In this document: piece after piece, positions 24,321 to 35,091 of the stretch | Position numbering within the stretch: the first letter of the stretch is position 1 | How the letters are laid out: every line of letters begins with the position of its first letter | Program-made: the position numbers and the translations under genes | The notes under the pieces: model-generated | The model's database searches: none | What the model was told of the DNA's origin: nothing | The model's input: the letters and a program-made list of their open reading frames with translations, nothing else | Origin: Phenylobacterium sp. | Lineage (GTDB): Bacteria > Pseudomonadota > Alphaproteobacteria > Caulobacterales > Caulobacteraceae | Length of the DNA: 40,701 nucleotides | Assembly (NCBI RefSeq): GCF_030697925.1 | Contig: NZ_JAUYOJ010000229.1 | Location: 1-40,701 of the forward strand | Direction: 5' to 3'

Positions 24321-25079
24321 CTAACGGCCTCGCCACCATGTCAGGCCCGCGTGCTCAGCTCGGTCGAGGAGGGCGTGCAGCGCGACCCCCATCAGGCCCA
24401 GCACCACCAGGGCGGCGATCATGCGGGCGGTCTGCAGCTTGTTGCCGGCGTCGAGGATCTGCCAGGCGAGGCCGCGCACCCCGCCGGAGCCCGCGCTGAA
24501 CTCGGCCACAACGGCGCCGATGATCGCCAGGCCCGCGCCCACCTTGTGGCCCTCCAGCAGGAACGGCACGGCCGACGGCAGCCGCAACCGCATCACCCGG
24601 CTCCAACGCCCGGCGCCATAGAGGTCGAACAGCCGCTCCAGGTCGCGGTCGGCGGCGTGCAGTCCGGTGATCGCCCCGGAGAAGATCGGGAAGAAGGCCA
24701 CCAGCACCGCGAGCGCGATGATGGCCCTCTCTGGGTGGTCGATGCCGGCCCAGATCAGCACCAGGGGCGCGATGGCCACCACCGGGGTCACCTGCAGCAC
24801 CGAGGCCAGGGGCCTGACAGCGGCTTCCAGCAGGGGGCTGAGGCCGACCACAACCGCCACAGCCATGGCCGCCAGGCTGGCGATGACCAGGGCGATGATC
24901 GCCGTCGACAGGGTGATCCAGGCCGCGGCCATGAGCACCGGCAGGTGCTCGACCAGCGCCAGCGCGACCGCCGATGGGGCGGGCAGGAAATAGGCCGGAA
25001 CTCCCAGGGCCCGGACCGCGGCCTCCCACGCGCCCAGCAGGACGGCGATCAGGACGAAGGGCGCCAGGGCGCGGATCAT
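24321..25079 (-). CDS. ABC transporter permease, NitT/TauT/ThiX type
   Basis: A 252-residue integral membrane protein with about six hydrophobic segments. The ATPase-contacting EAA-like loop is seen near residues 145-170 (LYGAGRWSRVMRLRLPSAVPFLL in two pieces), as in the BPD_transp_1 permeases of the nitrate/sulfonate/pyrimidine importers. The N-terminus starts directly with the first helix ([20 protein letters not shown]). Its start overlaps the ATPase stop by 4 bases. It is the last gene of the three-gene importer and imports the ligand bound by the lipoprotein. Confidence 0.92.
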   Translation of the reverse strand: MIRALAPFVLIAVLLGAWEAAVRALGVPAYFLPAPSAVALALVEHLPVLMAAAWITLSTAIIALVIASLAAMAVAVVVGLSPLLEAAVRPLASVLQVTPVVAIAPLVLIWAGIDHPERAIIALAVLVAFFPIFSGAITGLHAADRDLERLFDLYGAGRWSRVMRLRLPSAVPFLLEGHKVGAGLAIIGAVVAEFSAGSGGVRGLAWQILDAGNKLQTARMIAALVVLGLMGVALHALLDRAEHAGLTWWRGR

Positions 25080-25825
25080 GCCGCCAGCCCCGCGCCGCGG
25101 GTGAGCAGGCCGGTGACCTCCTCGACAGCCGTCCGGAAGCTTTCACAGATCCGGAACCCCGGGGGACGGGGCAGGGGCCCTTCCACCTGGGCGATCCCGG
25201 CGATCCGGCCGGGCCCGCGCGTCAGCACCATCACCCGGTCGGCCATGTAGACGGCCTCCTCCACATTGTGGGTGACGAAGACGATGGCCGGCCGCGAAGC
25301 CGCCCAGAGGGCCAGGACGTCGTCGGCCAACGCCCGGCGGGTGATCTCGTCCAGGGCCGCGAAGGGCTCGTCCAGCAGCAGCAGGCGCGGTTCGGTGACC
25401 AGGGCGCGGGCCAGCGAGGCCCGCATGGCCATGCCGCCGGAGAGGGTCGCCGGCCGAGCTAGCTCCGCCCCAGCCAGGCCCACCCGCGCCAGGGCCGCCA
25501 CCGCGCGCTCGTAGGCCTGGGCGCGGGGCGCGCCGGAGAGCTCCAGCGGCAGGGCCACATTGGCCCGCGCGGTCAGCCAGGGCGCCAGGGTCGGCGCCTG
25601 GAACACCACCGCCGTCTCGCCGCGTCCAGGCGCCCGTCGGACGCGACCGCGGCTCGGCGCCTCGAGGCCGGCCAGCAGCCGCAAGGCCGTGGACTTGCCG
25701 CAGCCCGACGGACCCACGAGGGCCAGGATCTCGCCGGCCTCGACGCGGAGGTCGACGGGTCCGAGCACCGGCCCACGCGGACCGTACTCGACCTCGACAT
25801 CTTCCAGGACGGCGACTGCGGTCAC
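25076..25825 (-). CDS. ABC transporter ATP-binding protein
   Basis: A 249-residue ABC ATPase that powers the importer. Walker A is GPSGCGKST, the Q-loop is in [12 protein letters not shown], the signature is [15 protein letters not shown], Walker B is [12 protein letters not shown], and the switch His is in [12 protein letters not shown]. The sequence resembles the TauB/SsuB/ThiZ group. It overlaps the substrate-binding gene start region by 4 bases at one end and the permease by 4 at the other, so all three are translationally coupled. Complete, no defects seen. Confidence 0.95.
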   Translation of the reverse strand: MTAVAVLEDVEVEYGPRGPVLGPVDLRVEAGEILALVGPSGCGKSTALRLLAGLEAPSRGRVRRAPGRGETAVVFQAPTLAPWLTARANVALPLELSGAPRAQAYERAVAALARVGLAGAELARPATLSGGMAMRASLARALVTEPRLLLLDEPFAALDEITRRALADDVLALWAASRPAIVFVTHNVEEAVYMADRVMVLTRGPGRIAGIAQVEGPLPRPPGFRICESFRTAVEEVTGLLTRGAGLAA

Positions 25826-26832
25826 TTCGCCGCCGGGGCCACGAACTGCAGGGTGTAAGCGCGCTTGAAGTCCATATCCTTCGGATAGACCCCCTGCGAC
25901 GACGCGACCTCGAAGAACTCAGCCCAGCGGGCGTCGGTCATGACGCCGATCCCGCCCGCCTGGGCGTCGCCGGACTCGACGATGCCGTAGGATTTCAGCT
26001 TCTCGCGCGCCTGGTCGAGGATGTCCTGGGTCATTTCCGGATTGTCCTCGCGGATCAGGGCGTCGGCGGCCTTGGGGTCGCCGTGGAGGTAGTCCTTCCA
26101 GCCCTGGGCCGTGGCCTCGACGAAGGCTTTCACCGCCGCCGGGTCCTTGGCGATCAGGCTGTCGGGGACCAGGATCATGGTGGCGTAGCCGGGATAGCCC
26201 TCATCGGCGAGCAGGAAGACCTTCGGTTTGATCCCGACGGTCTTCTCGATGGTGTAGGGCTCGCTGGTGACATAGCCTTGCTGGGCCACGCGCTTGTCGG
26301 CCAGGAACGGGGCGGCGTTGAAGGTGTACTTGCGCACCTGGTCGTCGGTGAAGTCGTACTTGGCCTTCAGCCACACCCAGAAGGCCGAGACCGAGGCGTC
26401 CGACAGCAGGATGGGATGGCCCCTCAGGTCGGCGATCTTCTCGATCCCCTGGCCGGGGTGGGCGATCAGCACCTGCGGGTCCTTCTGCATCATCGCCGCC
26501 ACCGCCTTCACCGGCACGCCCTCCTGGGCGAGGTTCATGACGATGAAGCTGTTGGAGCCCATCCCCGCTTCGACCGCGCCGGAGGCCAGGAGCTGGGGCA
26601 CGTTCACCCCCGGACCGCCCTGGACGATCTGCACGTCGAGCCCGCGCTTGGCGTACTCGCCCGAGGCCAGGGCCTGGTAGAAGCCACCGTGCTCAGCCTG
26701 GGCCCGCCAGTCGGTGGCGAAACGGATGGTGGTCCGGCCGGCCTGGATGGGGGGTTCCTGCTTGGCCGGAGAACAGGCGCAGACCAGGGCGGCGAGCGCG
26801 ACGGCGGCGAGGCGCAAGAGTTTCATGGACAT
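25822..26832 (-). CDS. ABC substrate-binding lipoprotein, NMT1/THI5-like
   Basis: A 336-residue periplasmic binding protein with a lipoprotein signal (LVCAC, lipidated Cys20). It has the NMT1/THI5-like fold: [19 protein letters not shown] at the N-terminus, then [14 protein letters not shown] and the [12 protein letters not shown] block. This branch includes ThiY (formylaminopyrimidine) and SsuA/TauA-like sulfonate binders. The QAEHGG-F/Y block is closest to pyrimidine-type proteins, but the ligand is not certain. No thiamine gene or TPP riboswitch is seen upstream, which weakens the thiamine-precursor guess. A promoter candidate is at 26854-26882. Confidence 0.88.
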   Translation of the reverse strand: MSMKLLRLAAVALAALVCACSPAKQEPPIQAGRTTIRFATDWRAQAEHGGFYQALASGEYAKRGLDVQIVQGGPGVNVPQLLASGAVEAGMGSNSFIVMNLAQEGVPVKAVAAMMQKDPQVLIAHPGQGIEKIADLRGHPILLSDASVSAFWVWLKAKYDFTDDQVRKYTFNAAPFLADKRVAQQGYVTSEPYTIEKTVGIKPKVFLLADEGYPGYATMILVPDSLIAKDPAAVKAFVEATAQGWKDYLHGDPKAADALIREDNPEMTQDILDQAREKLKSYGIVESGDAQAGGIGVMTDARWAEFFEVASSQGVYPKDMDFKRAYTLQFVAPAAK

Positions 26833-26853
26833 CCCCCAACTGGACCGGGCGCG

Positions 26854-26882
26854 AGCCTAGTCGGCGATGCGGACGCTTCCAA
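26854..26882 (-). promoter_or_regulatory. Candidate promoter of the ABC importer operon
   Basis: On the minus strand, TTGGAA (26882-26877), 17-base spacer, TAGGCT (26859-26854), ending 21 bases before the ATG of the binding protein. It fits a housekeeping sigma factor moderately well. It lies in the 77 bases between this operon and the MASE1 kinase gene. Confidence 0.4.
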
Positions 26883-26909
26883 GGCCCGCGCCGCGCAGGA
26901 AGGGGATTT

Positions 26910-29006
26910 CTAGGCCGCGGCCTCGGCGGCGGGATTGTCCGACGCAGCCAACCACTTGGCGATGATGGCGTGCAGCGCCTGAATCTGGACGGGCTTGCCG
27001 ATCGCGTCGTTCATCCCGGCCTTGAGACAGGCGGTCTCCATCTCCGGCATGACGTCGGCGCTCATGGCGATGATCGGGATCGTGGCGTTCGGCCCGCCCA
27101 GGGCGCGAATCTTGCGAGTTGCCTCCAGGCCGTCCATGCGCGGCATATGTACGTCCATCAGGATCAGGTCGCAGCCGCCCGAGCGCGCGGCCTCGACAGC
27201 CTCCTCGCCATTCTCGGCCAACACCACCTCGCAGCCCAGCAGGCCCAGCACCGTGGCGCCCAGTTCGCGGTTCATCGGATGGTCGTCGACCAGCATTATG
27301 CGGGCTCGCAGTTCCTCGGCGGCCGGCGCAGCGGCCTCCACGGCCGCGGCGACCTCGGCCTGGGCGGCGGGAATCTCGAACCAAAAGATCGAGCCGGCGC
27401 CCGATCCGCCGTCGACGCCGATCTGGCCGCTCATCAGCTCAGTCAAGCCCTTGCAGATGGCCAGACCCAGCCCCGTGCCGCCATGGGCGCGGCTGACGGA
27501 GGAATCCACCTGGCTGAAACGCTTGAACAGCCGCTCGATCTTGTCGGAGGGCACCCCCACGCCGGAGTCGGTGACCGTGAAGCGCAGGGCGAAATCGCTC
27601 TCGTTCTCGCGGACCTGGACGTCCAGACGCACCCGGCCAGTCTCAGTGAACTTGATGGCGTTGGACAACAGGTTCAGCAGGACCTGACGCACCCGCAGGT
27701 CATCGATCATCAGCGGTCGCTCGACCGGACCGATGAAGCCGAGCTGCAGATCCAAACCCTTGCGCCGGGCGGCCTCGGCGACGATGGCGAGCGAATCCTG
27801 AGCGAGAGCACGCGGGGTGACCGGGCGGCGCGCGAGTTCGACCTCGCCGGCCTCCATCTTGGAGAAGTCCAGGACGTCGTTGACGACGGTCAGCAGAGAG
27901 GCGCCGGCCCGGTCGATCAGGCTCAGCTGGCGGCGGGCGGCCTCGGGCAGATCGTCACGCCGCAGCAGCACCTCCGTGAAGCCAACGATCGAATTCATCG
28001 GCGTGCGGATCTCGTGGCTCATGGTGGCCAGGAACTCGGCCTTGGCCTGGCCGGCGGCGACGGCGCGGGCCTGGGCGGCGCGGGCGACCCGGGTGCGGCC
28101 GGCCCACAGGCGCTTGAGGCGCTTCTGGTCGGCGATGGCGAGCCCCATGGACAGGCTGGAGAAGAAGGAAATGGCGATCAGGAACTGCAGGCTGCGGGTC
28201 TTCTCCACCATCGTCCAGATCGCCCCAGTCGCCGGGCGAAAGTCGTTCAGCATGAGACCGGCGCCGATCGCCGCCAGGACGAGCGCCGAAACCGCCGCCC
28301 CGCGCGGGCCCAGCCGGACGGCGATCAGGGTCAGGATGGGAAACACCATCAACGGCATGGGGAAGCGGATGGGCAGGAAGCAAAGGACGCTGGCCGCCGC
28401 GATCAGGCCGTAAAGACCGACCTGCTCCAGGACCGAACGCCGGAAGTCCTCGCTGAGGTCGCGCCGGGAAACCATCAGGATGACCGGCAGCACGATCGCC
28501 ACACCCAGGGCGTGGGAGTAGAACCAGGGGCCCAGGACCTCGTTGAAGCTGCGCCCGAACAGGGTCAGCGCGTCGGCCGCCAGCACGGCGCTGGCCGCCG
28601 TGGCCGGCGCCACGGCGAAGCCGATCAGCCGCGCCACCCGCTTCAGGCTGGTCAGCCGCATGGTCTGGCCGCAGGTCTTGTGGGCCAGCCAGGCGGTGGC
28701 AAGGGACTCGCCCAGGCAAAGCAGCGAGAAGGCCAGGCCGATCAGGGGCGGGTTGATCCGCAGATTGTACAGGAATTGGAAGGCGAAACAGATCGCGGCG
28801 ACACCGAATCCCCAGCGACGCGGCAGGAGCAGCAAGGCGGCGGCCACGATGCCGCTGCCGAGCCAGATCGTCGCCACGCCGCCCGCGGCGCGGGTCAGGC
28901 TCAAACCGAACACCACGCTCGCCGCGAACCCCATGATCAGGACCACGCTCAGCGCCAGGTGGCGTGATCGGCCGGCGCTCGGGCGCTTGGTGTTCTCCCG
29001 GGTCAT
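26910..29006 (-). CDS. MASE1-type hybrid sensor histidine kinase/response regulator
   Basis: A 698-residue membrane hybrid kinase. The N-terminal half (about residues 17-285) has eight or so hydrophobic segments with the MASE1 pattern (GGVATIWLGSGIVAA, then FLYNLRINPPLIGLAFSL and FRPATGAIWTMVEKTRSLQF). It is followed by HisKA (FLATMSHEIRTPMNSIVGF, His331), HATPase (NLLSNAIKFTETG, TDSGVGVPS, GTGLGLAIC) and a receiver (RIMLVDDHPMNRE, DLILMDVHMPRMDG, phospho-acceptor Asp618, Lys in IGKPVQ). No HPt domain is visible, so a separate phosphotransfer protein is needed. ATG 29006 is the best start; an in-frame TTG at 29057 is less likely. Confidence 0.92.
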   Translation of the reverse strand: MTRENTKRPSAGRSRHLALSVVLIMGFAASVVFGLSLTRAAGGVATIWLGSGIVAAALLLLPRRWGFGVAAICFAFQFLYNLRINPPLIGLAFSLLCLGESLATAWLAHKTCGQTMRLTSLKRVARLIGFAVAPATAASAVLAADALTLFGRSFNEVLGPWFYSHALGVAIVLPVILMVSRRDLSEDFRRSVLEQVGLYGLIAAASVLCFLPIRFPMPLMVFPILTLIAVRLGPRGAAVSALVLAAIGAGLMLNDFRPATGAIWTMVEKTRSLQFLIAISFFSSLSMGLAIADQKRLKRLWAGRTRVARAAQARAVAAGQAKAEFLATMSHEIRTPMNSIVGFTEVLLRRDDLPEAARRQLSLIDRAGASLLTVVNDVLDFSKMEAGEVELARRPVTPRALAQDSLAIVAEAARRKGLDLQLGFIGPVERPLMIDDLRVRQVLLNLLSNAIKFTETGRVRLDVQVRENESDFALRFTVTDSGVGVPSDKIERLFKRFSQVDSSVSRAHGGTGLGLAICKGLTELMSGQIGVDGGSGAGSIFWFEIPAAQAEVAAAVEAAAPAAEELRARIMLVDDHPMNRELGATVLGLLGCEVVLAENGEEAVEAARSGGCDLILMDVHMPRMDGLEATRKIRALGGPNATIPIIAMSADVMPEMETACLKAGMNDAIGKPVQIQALHAIIAKWLAASDNPAAEAAA

Positions 29007-29614
29007 GCGGCGATTTTCGCGCGGTGTGGCGACCAAAGCCTTAAGGATGACGGCCAAACGTCAGTATGTCGCATGTGCGCATAGCAAGAGGGCGACGCCA
29101 CGGTCGCCCGGTGCGTCGCCCTCTAATCCAGATCCGTTGGGGGATCTGCGCCTTCAAGGTCGGTCGGCGACTTCGATCACGGGCTTCCCCGCAGGTTTCC
29201 GTCGCAACCGTTGTCCCTGGAGGGCCGGTCTCCGGGTCGCCCCAGTTTCCGTCCTCCGAGAACCTTCCGCTCGTCTGGCGGTCCGGTTTCCCGGTCCGCC
29301 CGCGCCGCGGTCCCTCTCGGCCCCTTGACGTTCCCACCACACCCGCTATGACGCAAGCGCCCGACCTTGCCGTGGTGTGGGCGACGCCGCTGGAATCGGT
29401 GGAAGGCCTGTGGACAGGTCGGGGATTTCGGCGAAATTCATCAGTTATTTCAAACTCTAAAATAATCCACAGGATTGCTGCGCCGATGGTTCGGCGCGCG
29501 TCGTCGCCGGTTTTGGAGCCGGTGGTCTGGAGCGCGGCGGCGATCTGTGCGACGACGACGTGACACGGTTAAGATCGCGCGTTGGCAGGTCCGCGGCGGT
29601 TCGCGGGGGCAGGG
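29007..29614. other. Gene-free hairpin-rich intergenic region of 608 bases
   Basis: Between the divergent hybrid kinase and SPOR genes. Contents I can see: a 12-bp perfect stem AGAGGGCGACGC/GCGTCGCCCTCT (29087-29098 and 29113-29124, loop of 14); a 10-position stem with one T:T mismatch, GGCGGTCCGG with CCGGTCCGCC (29277-29300, loop TTTC); a sigma-70-like promoter at 29325-29352; an 8-bp pair CCCGACCT (29360-29367)/AGGTCGGG (29416-29423); and an AT-rich island at about 29430-29470 with a near-DnaA-box TAATCCACA (29463-29471). Open frames crossing it have poor third-position GC, so I see no protein gene. Confidence 0.6.
29325..29352 (+). promoter_or_regulatory. Candidate promoter in the 29 kb intergenic region
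   Basis: TTGACG (29325-29330), 16-base spacer, TATGAC (29347-29352), with GC before the -10 as usual in alphaproteobacteria. Predicted start is near 29359, immediately before the left arm of the 29360/29416 stem. It could drive the SPOR gene 256 bases on, or a short structured RNA. Confidence 0.5.
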
Positions 29615-30555
29615 ATGAGCATTCAGGGTCTGGGCGCCGGCCTGGCGGTCGCCGTCGTTCTGTCAGGCGCCTCGGCGGCCCAGGATTTCGATGGGTCCCT
29701 GAGCGCGGCCGAGCGCCGGGCGGTGGCCGCCAGCGGCCTGCCGCGCGCGCAGGTGGTTTCGATCAAGCGCGACCTGGTGGTTGCGATCCAGAACCGCGGA
29801 ACGACCAAGGGCGGGGTCCTGTTCGAGGGCGTCCAGCTGCGCGGCGAGGCGGTGAGCGCCGAGGCCGGTCGCAATCTGGGTTACCGCTCCATGCGCTCGA
29901 CGGTGAACGTGGACTGCGCGCGTCGCCGCGACATGGTCCTGCGGATGACCATCTATCCGGAGCCGAACGGCAAGGGCGAACCGATCCTGCGCCAGGTTCC
30001 GGGCGGCTGGATCCAGCCCTCGCCCAGCGCCTTCATGTCCGACGTGATCGCCTCGATCTGCAGCGACGCGCCCAGCGCGGTGATGGCGTCGCCCGAGCGG
30101 CCGCCGCCGCCGGCCACGCCCAAGGCGGCCCCGCCGCCGGTCCGAGCGCCGGAGCCGGCTGCGCCGCAACCGATCGCCGCCGCCGAAGACTCAGAGACCA
30201 TCGCCACCGCCGTGAGCGCCCGCCGACGCCTGCTCATGCCGCCCGGCGAGCCGGCCGCCGCACCGTCGCCGTCGCAACCCATTGTCGCGGCCGGATCCGC
30301 TCCACCGCCGCTCCCAACACCGACGGCCAGCGGCAATTTCAAGGTCCAGATCGTCGCGGTCGGCACGGCGCGTCAGGCCGAAAACGCCTTGGCCGAACTC
30401 GGCCCTCTGCCCGAGCCGCTGCGCAAGAGCGTCGAGCTGGCCACGGTTGACGGCCGCATCTTCCACCGCGCCCTGGTCACCGGCTTCACCAACCGCGCCG
30501 AGGCGAAGCTGTTCTGCGAGGTGGTCGTCGAGGCGGGCGGAGTCTGCTTTGTCCG

Positions 30556-30559
<4 letters not shown>
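29615..30559 (+). CDS. SPOR-domain exported protein
   Basis: A 314-residue protein with a signal peptide (MSIQGLGAGLAVAVVLSGA, cleavage near SAA-QDF), an N-terminal beta-rich region of unknown type (about 40-150, including VNVDCARRRDMVLRMTIY), a Pro/Ala-rich linker (about 155-235) and a C-terminal SPOR domain (NFKVQIVAVGTARQAENAL to the end, with the VTGFTNRAEAKLFCEVV block). SPOR domains bind denuded peptidoglycan at septa, so an envelope or division role is likely. The N-terminal region resembles no family I know. ATG 29615 lies after a G-rich ribosome-site-like stretch. Its stop shares CTAG with uup. Confidence 0.88.
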
Positions 30560-32355
<1,796 letters not shown>

Positions 32356-32364
32356 GCGGGGAGG

Positions 32365-32393
32365 GACATAGCCGCGACCGGCCAGCTTACCAA
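32365..32393 (-). promoter_or_regulatory. Candidate promoter of uup giving a near-leaderless mRNA
   Basis: On the minus strand, TTGGTA (32393-32388), 17-base spacer, TATGTC (32370-32365). A start 7 bases downstream of the -10 would be near 32358, only 3 bases before the uup ATG (32355). It lies in the 43-base gap to the penicillin-binding protein gene. Confidence 0.5.
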
Positions 32394-32398
32394 GCCCG

Positions 32399-34579
32399 TC
32401 AGTTCGGGAGGCGCTCGTCGCGATAGGGCTCGGGATCGCGCGGATAGGGCTCGGGCTCGGCTGGCGGCTCAGCGACCGACGGTTCCGGTTCCGGCTCGGC
32501 CACCTGGGAGAACTCATCGGCCAGGTCGTCATAGAAGGCGTTGCGCGGATCGTCCTGGTAGTCCACAGGCCCGCCGGGCGCGAATTCGCCCTCGCCACCC
32601 TCGGGATCGGGCAGCAGCCAGTCGAACTCGCGCACCGGCAGGGTCTCGTGGGCGACCAGCATGTAGCGCCGCCAGATCTCGGCCGCGACCTCGCCACCGG
32701 TGACCCGGTTCATCGGCCGGTCGTCATCGTGACCGACCCAGACCCCGGCGGTCATGTCGGGGGTGAAGCCGATGAACCAGGCGTCGCGCCAGTTCTGGCT
32801 GGTCCCGGTCTTGCCGGCCGCCGGCCGGCCGATCGCCGCCCCCGTGCCGGTGCCCGAGGTGATCACCTTCATCATCATCCGCACCATCATGCTGGCGCGC
32901 GGCAGGTCGTAGACCGGAACCGGAGAGGCGGTCTGGTGGCTGAACACCGGCTGACCGCTCACGGTCTGGATCTCGTCGATGACATAGGGGGTGATGCGGT
33001 TCCCGGCCTGCTGGAACACCTGGTAGCCCGAGACCATCTGGATCAGCGGGACCTCATAGGCGCCGAGCGTCACCGACAGGTTGGGGTTGGCCGGGATCGT
33101 GGTCAGGCCGAAGCGCTTGGCCAGTTCCCCGATCGCCGCCGTGCCGGCCTCGTAGCCCAGCTTCACCGCCACCGTGTTGATGGAGAGCGCGAGCGCGGTG
33201 CTCACGCTGACCGGGCCGCGATAGCCGCCGCCGTAATTGCCCGGGCTCCAGTCGCCGTACCTCACCGGGCCGTCGATGCGGGTGTCGGACGGCAATATGC
33301 CGTGCTCCAGGGCCGCGGCGTAGATGAAGGGCTTGAAGGACGACCCCGGCTGGCGCCTGGCCTGGACGGCGCGGTTGAAGACGCTTTGGCTGTAGTCGAC
33401 CCCGCCGACCATGGCGCGGATCGCGCCGCGCTCGTCAATGGCCAGCAGGGCGCCCTGGCTGGGACCGCCGCGTCCCTGTCCAGCCACCACGGCGCGCAGG
33501 GCCGAGGCGCCGGCGGCCTGCAGGCGCGGATCGATGGTCAGGCGCACCATCAGGTCGGGGGAGTTGGGTCCGACCATGGCCAGGACCTCGTTGGTCGCAT
33601 AGTCGAGGACGTAGCCATCGTCGCCGCCGTCGGCCATCGCCCGCGAACCGATCCTGGGTCGCTCGGCCAGGGCGGTCTGGAGCTGGGCGTCGGTGATCCA
33701 GGTCTCCTCGCGCATCCGCCGCAGCACCAGGCGCTGGCGCACCTGGGCGCGCTCCATGTTCCGGTGCAGCGCCATGCGCGAGGGCGCCTTGGGCAGGGCC
33801 GCCAGCAGGGCGGCCTCGCCCAGGGTGAGCTGGCTGGCCGGCTTGTCGAAATAGGTCCGGGCCGCCCCGTCCAGGCCGAAGGTGTTGGCCCCGAAATAGA
33901 TGCGGTTGAGATAGAGCTCGAGCACCTCGTCCTTGGTCAGCATGGCCTCCAGGCGATAGGCGAGCGCCGCCTCCTGGATCTTGCGCCTCAGCGTCTGGTC
34001 CGGGGCGAGGAACATGTTCTTGGTGATCTGCTGGGCTAGGGTCGAGCCGCCCTCGACGACCGCGCCGGCCTTGTAATTGGCGTGGGCGGCGCGGGCGATG
34101 GCCCAGACGTCGACGGCGCCGTGCTTGTAGAAGCGCCTGTCCTCGGCCGCCAGGAAGGCATACGGGACATGGGCGGGCAGCTCGGCCACCCGGACCCGGT
34201 CGCCGTATTTCGGACCGCGCGAGGCGATCAGGGTTCCGCTTCGGTCGAAGAACTTGATCGCCGGCGCCCTGTTGATCGCGTAGAGCCGTTCGCGGCCGGG
34301 CAGGGGCGGCAGATCGGTCAGAAAGACCTGCTGCAGGTAGTAGGCGCCCCCCGCGGCGGCGAGCGCCACGGCGGCAATCAGGACGATCAGCAGCTTGACC
34401 AGCCAGCCCATTCGGCGGCGCGGCGGCTTGCCGCCGGACGGCGGAGCACCCTTGCCTTTCTTGGCCGGGCGCGGCAGGTCGGCGCGGAACGGCGTCCCGG
34501 CGTCCGGCTCGGGCGCGGGCTTGCCTCCAGGCCGCAGGCCTTCCGGTCGCCCGTTCGGATGGTCGTTCTCGTCGGTCAC
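32399..34579 (-). CDS. Class A penicillin-binding protein (transglycosylase/transpeptidase)
   Basis: A 726-residue bifunctional peptidoglycan synthase. A Pro/Gly-rich cytoplasmic tail (1-57) precedes one transmembrane helix (about 58-85), the GT51 glycosyltransferase domain (catalytic Glu146 in AAEDRRFYKHGAVD; GGSTLAQQITKNMFL; KIQEAALAYRLE) and the transpeptidase domain (SxxK at Ser413 in QPGSSFKPF; SIN at 466-468; KTGT at 590-593). All catalytic motifs are intact. The acidic Pro/Glu C-terminal tail is unusual but low complexity. It polymerises and crosslinks lipid II in the periplasm. It is one of several PBP1A/PbpX-like proteins expected in Caulobacterales. It is divergent from the YkgJ-type gene with 47 bases between starts. 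Confidence 0.95.
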   Translation of the reverse strand: MTDENDHPNGRPEGLRPGGKPAPEPDAGTPFRADLPRPAKKGKGAPPSGGKPPRRRMGWLVKLLIVLIAAVALAAAGGAYYLQQVFLTDLPPLPGRERLYAINRAPAIKFFDRSGTLIASRGPKYGDRVRVAELPAHVPYAFLAAEDRRFYKHGAVDVWAIARAAHANYKAGAVVEGGSTLAQQITKNMFLAPDQTLRRKIQEAALAYRLEAMLTKDEVLELYLNRIYFGANTFGLDGAARTYFDKPASQLTLGEAALLAALPKAPSRMALHRNMERAQVRQRLVLRRMREETWITDAQLQTALAERPRIGSRAMADGGDDGYVLDYATNEVLAMVGPNSPDLMVRLTIDPRLQAAGASALRAVVAGQGRGGPSQGALLAIDERGAIRAMVGGVDYSQSVFNRAVQARRQPGSSFKPFIYAAALEHGILPSDTRIDGPVRYGDWSPGNYGGGYRGPVSVSTALALSINTVAVKLGYEAGTAAIGELAKRFGLTTIPANPNLSVTLGAYEVPLIQMVSGYQVFQQAGNRITPYVIDEIQTVSGQPVFSHQTASPVPVYDLPRASMMVRMMMKVITSGTGTGAAIGRPAAGKTGTSQNWRDAWFIGFTPDMTAGVWVGHDDDRPMNRVTGGEVAAEIWRRYMLVAHETLPVREFDWLLPDPEGGEGEFAPGGPVDYQDDPRNAFYDDLADEFSQVAEPEPEPSVAEPPAEPEPYPRDPEPYRDERLPN

Positions 34580-34626
34580 GGATATTCTGGGCCGGTCGGG
34601 CTCGTTGGATGCAGGACGCCCATAGC

Positions 34627-35091
34627 ATGGCTTCGAGACCTTTCTGGGAAACGAAAGCCCTCACGCACATGACCGTGCGCGAGTGGGAGAGCCTGTGCGA
34701 CGGCTGCGGCCTGTGCTGCCTGGTGCGGTTCGAGGACGAGGATTCGGGCGAGGTGATCCCCACCCGGGTCCACTGCAAGCTGTTCGATCCCGACAAATGC
34801 ACCTGCACCGACTATGCGAACCGCAAGCGCCACGTGCCCGACTGCATCAAGCTGACGCCGCACAATATCGACGCCCTGGCCTGGATGCCGCTGAGCTGCG
34901 CCTATCGGCGGATCAATGAGGGGCGAGGGTTGGCCGACTGGCATCCGCTGGTCTCGGGAGATCCCGAGAGCGTCCACGCCGCCGGGGTTTCGGTGCGCGG
35001 CCAGACCATCAACGAGGACACCCTGCCGGAGCCGGAGGACGCCATGGACTACGCGGCCTGGGACCTCATGGAGGAGCGCGGCAGGGACTAG
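34627..35091 (+). CDS. UPF0260/YcgN-type CxxCxxCC protein
   Basis: A 154-residue protein of the UPF0260 (YcgN) group of the CxxCxxCC family. It has the Cys cluster near the N-terminus (WESLCDGCGLCCLVRF) and further Cys at HCKLFDPDKCTCTDY and PDCIKLTP, eight or so in all, which could bind zinc or a cluster. The closing PLSCAYRRINEGRGLADWHP is typical. Function is unknown. I start at ATG 34627 because MASRPFWETK aligns with the usual beginning; an ATG at 34609 would add six residues. Its stop shares CTAG with the DUF805 gene. Confidence 0.9.
   Translation: MASRPFWETKALTHMTVREWESLCDGCGLCCLVRFEDEDSGEVIPTRVHCKLFDPDKCTCTDYANRKRHVPDCIKLTPHNIDALAWMPLSCAYRRINEGRGLADWHPLVSGDPESVHAAGVSVRGQTINEDTLPEPEDAMDYAAWDLMEERGRD

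Noticed and set aside
29154..29342. A 62-codon minus-strand frame in the 29 kb intergenic region
   Set aside because: Its third-position GC, about two thirds by hand count, is well below that of real neighbours, the product is Arg-rich without similarity, and there is no ribosome site.
29348..29563. A plus-strand frame starting at the ATG inside the -10 box of the 29 kb promoter
   Set aside because: Its later part has poor codon bias and runs through the AT-rich island; the ATG overlaps the -10, so it could not be translated from that promoter.
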